Positions 20,560-23,304 of a stretch of DNA of 23,304 nucleotides are shown in pieces. Position numbers and translations under genes: made by a program. The first letter of the stretch is position 1, and each line of letters starts with the position of its first letter. A model generated the notes under the pieces. That model was not told the origin of the DNA, searched no databases, and saw only the letters and a list, made by a program, of their open reading frames with translations. This DNA comes from Cyclostephanos tholiformis (Eukaryota; Bacillariophyta; Thalassiosirophyceae; Thalassiosirales; Thalassiosiraceae): contig JALLPB010000108.1 in the NCBI GenBank assembly GCA_036939975.1, positions 1-23,304 on the forward strand. Direction: 5' to 3'.

Positions 20560-21296
20560 GTCCACTCACTTCTCTCGATAGAGGACTTGGAGTTTTCTCT
20601 TTCGGTTTGACCGGAGCCAAGGCAATTTTGCAGTGGGTAGCGTATGACGATCGACGCCATCACCGACTCAAGGCCGCGTCTGGTGTCCACCCCCCCCCCC
20701 CCCCGGTCGATGGGCGGATATCGAGGAAGATGCCAAGATCGTGAAAGCGAAGCAGCATCAAAACAAAGAGAGACGTGACGCTAATTATTCCGAAGTCCAT
20801 TTCGGTTACCTCTTGTCGTATTTTCTTTTCCGCTGCGCCGACAAATGCCCTGTATGTACAGCGACGGAGGCGACGTCGTGACGAGCGACAGCGTGACGAC
20901 CGACCGAACGAGAGGCGCAGATGCCTAGGCGCTGGCGGACAATATAGGCGGCACTAGTCCTCCCTGGAGTCTGCCGCCTTTCTGAAAGTCAGGATGGGTA
21001 GATGGGCGGCATGCAGCAGAGCAAGAGACGGGAGCGTCGCTAAGATGAGGGAGTGCATTCCAGCCGGCCGGCAAAGAGGGAACCAAAGAGATAATATTAT
21101 CATACCATCGAGGCAAAGCAAGCAACACTCAACGTCTGCATGGAGGAATTCATACATCTGAAAAACACGTGTAGATGTGTGATGATAATATTATATTAGG
21201 TATGGTATAGTATTATGATGTATGATGTTGGTCCCGACCATACCACCGTTGCACTACAGATTTCATTTCTTTTCGTCTTTCTAGGAAGTCATAAGT
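20560..21296. other. Intergenic region upstream of the OTU gene
   Basis: About 740 bases with no gene I can support, apart from a possible alternative first exon of the OTU gene at 20660-20570 (minus). It holds 15 consecutive C at 20690-20704, a CpG-rich patch at about 20860-20930, a 12-base perfect palindrome GATAATATTATC at 21091-21102, and a related palindrome ATAATATTAT near 21185-21194. Confidence 0.5.
20690..20704 (+). repeat. Homopolymer of 15 C
   Basis: An uninterrupted C run about 130 bases upstream of the OTU start codon. One of several C/G runs of nine or more in this window. Its length is prone to sequencing error. Confidence 0.9.
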
Positions 21297-21985
21297 TCAC
21301 CTGTTGCACAAACAACATATAATACGTACTTTTCGATAATCGAACTCACACCAAGGAAGAGAATATCGTACTATTAATTTAGGATCACAAATGAACTGAA
21401 GTATGTAGATTCGTTCAGGGCCACTCCAGAAAAAAATAGAGCCATCCACAATGCCTCCCCGCTCGTAACGCGAAGCGAAGGGCATGTCTAACACTGCATG
21501 GGAGAGATTTCCTCCTTCGATAGGGAACGTTAATTGTAGTCCAGTGCTCCCGAGTTCAACAATTACATGACCTGAACCATGACCGTCTTGAGAATATCGG
21601 AATAGGGCGAGGTCTCTTTTCGTCGCCGTCTCCTGGTCGCGTGAATTACCCAACGCATAATTCATAGTATCATACCACATAGTATCAAGAGCAAGAACTC
21701 CAAAATTTCTCTTGCGTGATTAATAATTCGATTCAAGACTTGCCCGCAGTTGGTTGGGTGCATTGCTGCGGGATCAAGGTTCCTCACTGGCGTCAAGTCA
21801 AGAAGCCCGACCAAGAAATTGGATTCGACCGCCCCCCCCCCTTTCGCCATCACACGCCGTCCTCCGCGCATTCTGCCTCTTATGAACATCAAGGATCGGC
21901 ATAAAACAGAACGGGTCGCGAGCCCTCGATCGGGTTCCCATATAACTTCGTCGCCATTATAGTATATCCGCGCAAGCGCCCTCAT
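21297..21985 (-). CDS. Hypothetical protein, tentative two-exon model
   Basis: I do not recognise this protein. Two overlapping minus-strand frames can be joined. Exon 1 at 21985-21788 starts MRALARIYYNGDEVIWEPDR and ends LLDLTP. A GTGAGG donor is followed 77 bases later by an acceptor before exon 2, 21710-21297, which starts RNFGVLALDTMWYDTMNYAL. The joined protein is 203 residues, with a middle part (GHGSGHVIVELGSTGLQLTF) that looks like real beta-rich sequence. The acceptor lacks a good pyrimidine tract. A ten-base C run at 21832-21841 in exon 1 could hide a frameshift, and the last 35 residues may be past a missed donor. The start codon is only 45 bases from that of the divergent plus-strand gene. 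A broken gene is also possible. Confidence 0.33.
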
Positions 21986-22030
21986 AACCCATCATCCACT
22001 TCGCGCAGGGGTGTCCAAGAAATCGACATA

Positions 22031-22675
22031 ATGAAGTTTCACTTTCTCCATCACGACCACCACCATCATCACCGCCACCGCCACCACCATCACGGCGGAG
22101 TTGTGCAAGTCGCCGTCCTTCGCCCTCCGGCCGATGACGACCAGGGCCTCCTCGTCGTCCACCGTTCGAGCGACTTCCGTACCGCCGCGTACGGCGGCGA
22201 GGACCTCCTCCCCAACGAGGATGGGAGGGTGGCGACGTCCGCCCCGTGGTCGGGTGCCCCCCCGTTCGGCGCCGAGGGCGAATCCTCCTCCTCTTCTTCC
22301 TCCTCGTCCTCCTCGAGCGGCGAAGAGGACGACCTAGAGGGGGCTATCGCGCCCCTCGCATCCAAGCGCATCCCCCCCCCTCCCCCCGGGGGGGATCGAC
22401 GACGACCCACCATGTCCCCGCAGTCCTCCGATGACGAGCGATCGACGACGTCGTCGTCCGACACGGCGTATGCCCTCCCACGCAGGCGTTTTTTTCGACT
22501 GGGCAGGCGCAAGGGACGAGCGGTCTCCGTCGCCGAGCCCACGGGCGAGGGGGGCGGCAGCAGCAGCAGCGACGACGACGACCACGAGCCAAGGGCTGTC
22601 CGCGGCGGATGGCGAACGATCGGAGAGAAGGTCCCGGCGGTCACCTCGGGAGCACGGACGACAACCTCACCCCAC

Positions 22676-22710
<35 letters not shown>

Positions 22711-23304
22711 CCGATCGAGTATCTCCGCCGTACTGCAAAAGCCCATGAGGATGCGTAGGACCCAATCGCTCCCCCTTTGGTCCGCCCCCCCCCCCGTCGT
22801 CGAGGCCGTCCCCCCGATGGCGGACGCGATGTCCGGGACTGCATCCTCGGACGCACCGTCCATCGAGGACGGACGTTCGTGCCTCACCGACGACGCCGGC
22901 GATGTCCGTCGACGATGCTTCTCGGACGGCTCCGGCCATTCCCCCCGCGGCGGCGGCCGACGTCACGTCACCTTCACGTCCGTGCGCATACGCGAGTATT
23001 CGACGATACTCGGGGATCATCCGTGCTGTCCGTCCGGTCCGCCGTTATCGTTGGGATGGACGATGGAACGGGAGATACACGCGGAGTTCGAGGCCTACGA
23101 GAACGAGAGGATGCCGCGTAGGGTACGGTCCAAGCAGGAGCTTCGGTTGGACGGGGAGGAGAGGAGGGTGATACTCAGCAGCCTTGTGGTCGGCGGCGTC
23201 GTGGCCGACGACTCTCCCCCGACGTCGAGGGACGTTTTGGGGGACGAACGGGGTGGGACGAACGATGACGTCGATCTCCGCCAAGAGATGGCATCGCACG
23301 GGAA
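22031..23304 (+). CDS. Low-complexity protein with REY/LGDHP motif block, 3' end beyond the window
   Basis: An ATG at 22031 opens a frame that stays open for 424 codons to the window end, so the gene is partial. The N-terminus is His-rich (15 His in residues 4-21). Then come 12 Ser at 85-96, an acidic stretch, a Pro run near 117, basic patches (LPRRRFF), and 11 Gln at 216-226. A compact conserved-looking block follows at about 313-350: HVTFTSVRIREYSTILGDHP then SGPPLSLGW. I know this V-x-F-x-x-V-x-x-REY-x-x-x-LGD-x-P-x-x-x-x-GPP-x-x-x-x-W pattern from many uncharacterised diatom proteins; the function is unknown. After it lies an Arg/Glu-rich helix (NERMPRRVRSKQELRLDGEE). Composition is very GC-rich. 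No membrane segment or signal peptide is seen. An intron further on cannot be judged. Confidence 0.72.
22676..22708 (+). repeat. CAG repeat encoding polyglutamine
   Basis: One CAA and ten CAG codons in frame encode 11 Gln (residues 216-226) of the REY/LGDHP protein. Trinucleotide repeats of this kind vary in length without breaking the frame. Confidence 0.9.

Noticed and set aside
21091..21194. AT-rich palindromes GATAATATTATC and ATAATATTAT as a possible origin or element end
   Set aside because: Short palindromes of this kind are expected in AT-rich intergenic DNA; no target-site duplication or element body is seen.
22090..22887. Minus-strand 265-codon frame with poly-Cys and poly-Glu
   Set aside because: It is the antisense shadow of Ser, Gln and Pro tracts in the plus-strand gene starting at 22031, whose frame is open to the window end and holds the REY/LGDHP block.
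1..23304. Transposons, CRISPR arrays, rRNA or tRNA genes
   Set aside because: I saw no reverse transcriptase, transposase, long terminal repeats, spaced direct repeats or convincing tRNA B box; a covariance-model search was not possible here.

Overview
This is nuclear DNA from a eukaryote, most likely a centric diatom, possibly of the Thalassiosira/Skeletonema type. Four things point there. Genes lie on both strands and carry short GT-AG introns of about 69-170 bp. Two genes encode motifs I know mainly from diatoms and other stramenopiles: the GRGGGTNHHPGN domain (DUF6824) and an REY...LGDHP...GPPL block. One gene encodes an outer-dynein-arm docking-complex protein, expected in a lineage with flagellated sperm. 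One gene looks like a small biosilica (silaffin-like) secretory protein. The species call is inference.

Layout. 412-2001 (+): intronless ceramide synthase (LAG1/TLC). 2829-4574 (+): four-exon protein with two Myb repeats and a C-terminal DUF6824 domain. 4695-6688 (-): two-exon UTP7/WDR46 ribosome-biogenesis factor, convergent with the Myb gene. 7135-7577 (+): two-exon gene for an unrecognised 90-residue protein, with 22 consecutive C in its intron; it is divergent from UTP7. 7756-9740 (+): four-exon outer-dynein-arm docking protein. 10022-10537 (-): three-exon gene for a 116-residue secreted Ser/Gly/Lys repeat protein. 11239-19335 (+): six-exon ECM29-type proteasome adaptor of about 2,564 residues. 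19426-20559 (-): OTU-type cysteine protease, convergent with ECM29. 21297-21985 (-): doubtful two-exon hypothetical gene. 22031-23304 (+): His-, Ser- and Gln-rich protein with the REY/LGDHP block, running off the window end.

These are independent housekeeping and lineage-specific genes, not an operon or cluster. ECM29 and the OTU gene both belong to ubiquitin-proteasome biology, but their proximity may be chance. The most interesting item is the gene at 10022-10537. It has a signal peptide, an acidic spacer, an RXL site and a mature region made almost only of Ser, Gly and Lys. It is split over three short exons that no single open frame reveals. Base composition is mosaic: the ceramide synthase, UTP7, the first exon of ECM29 and the last gene are GC-rich, while the rest is AT-richer. 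The change happens inside the ECM29 gene.
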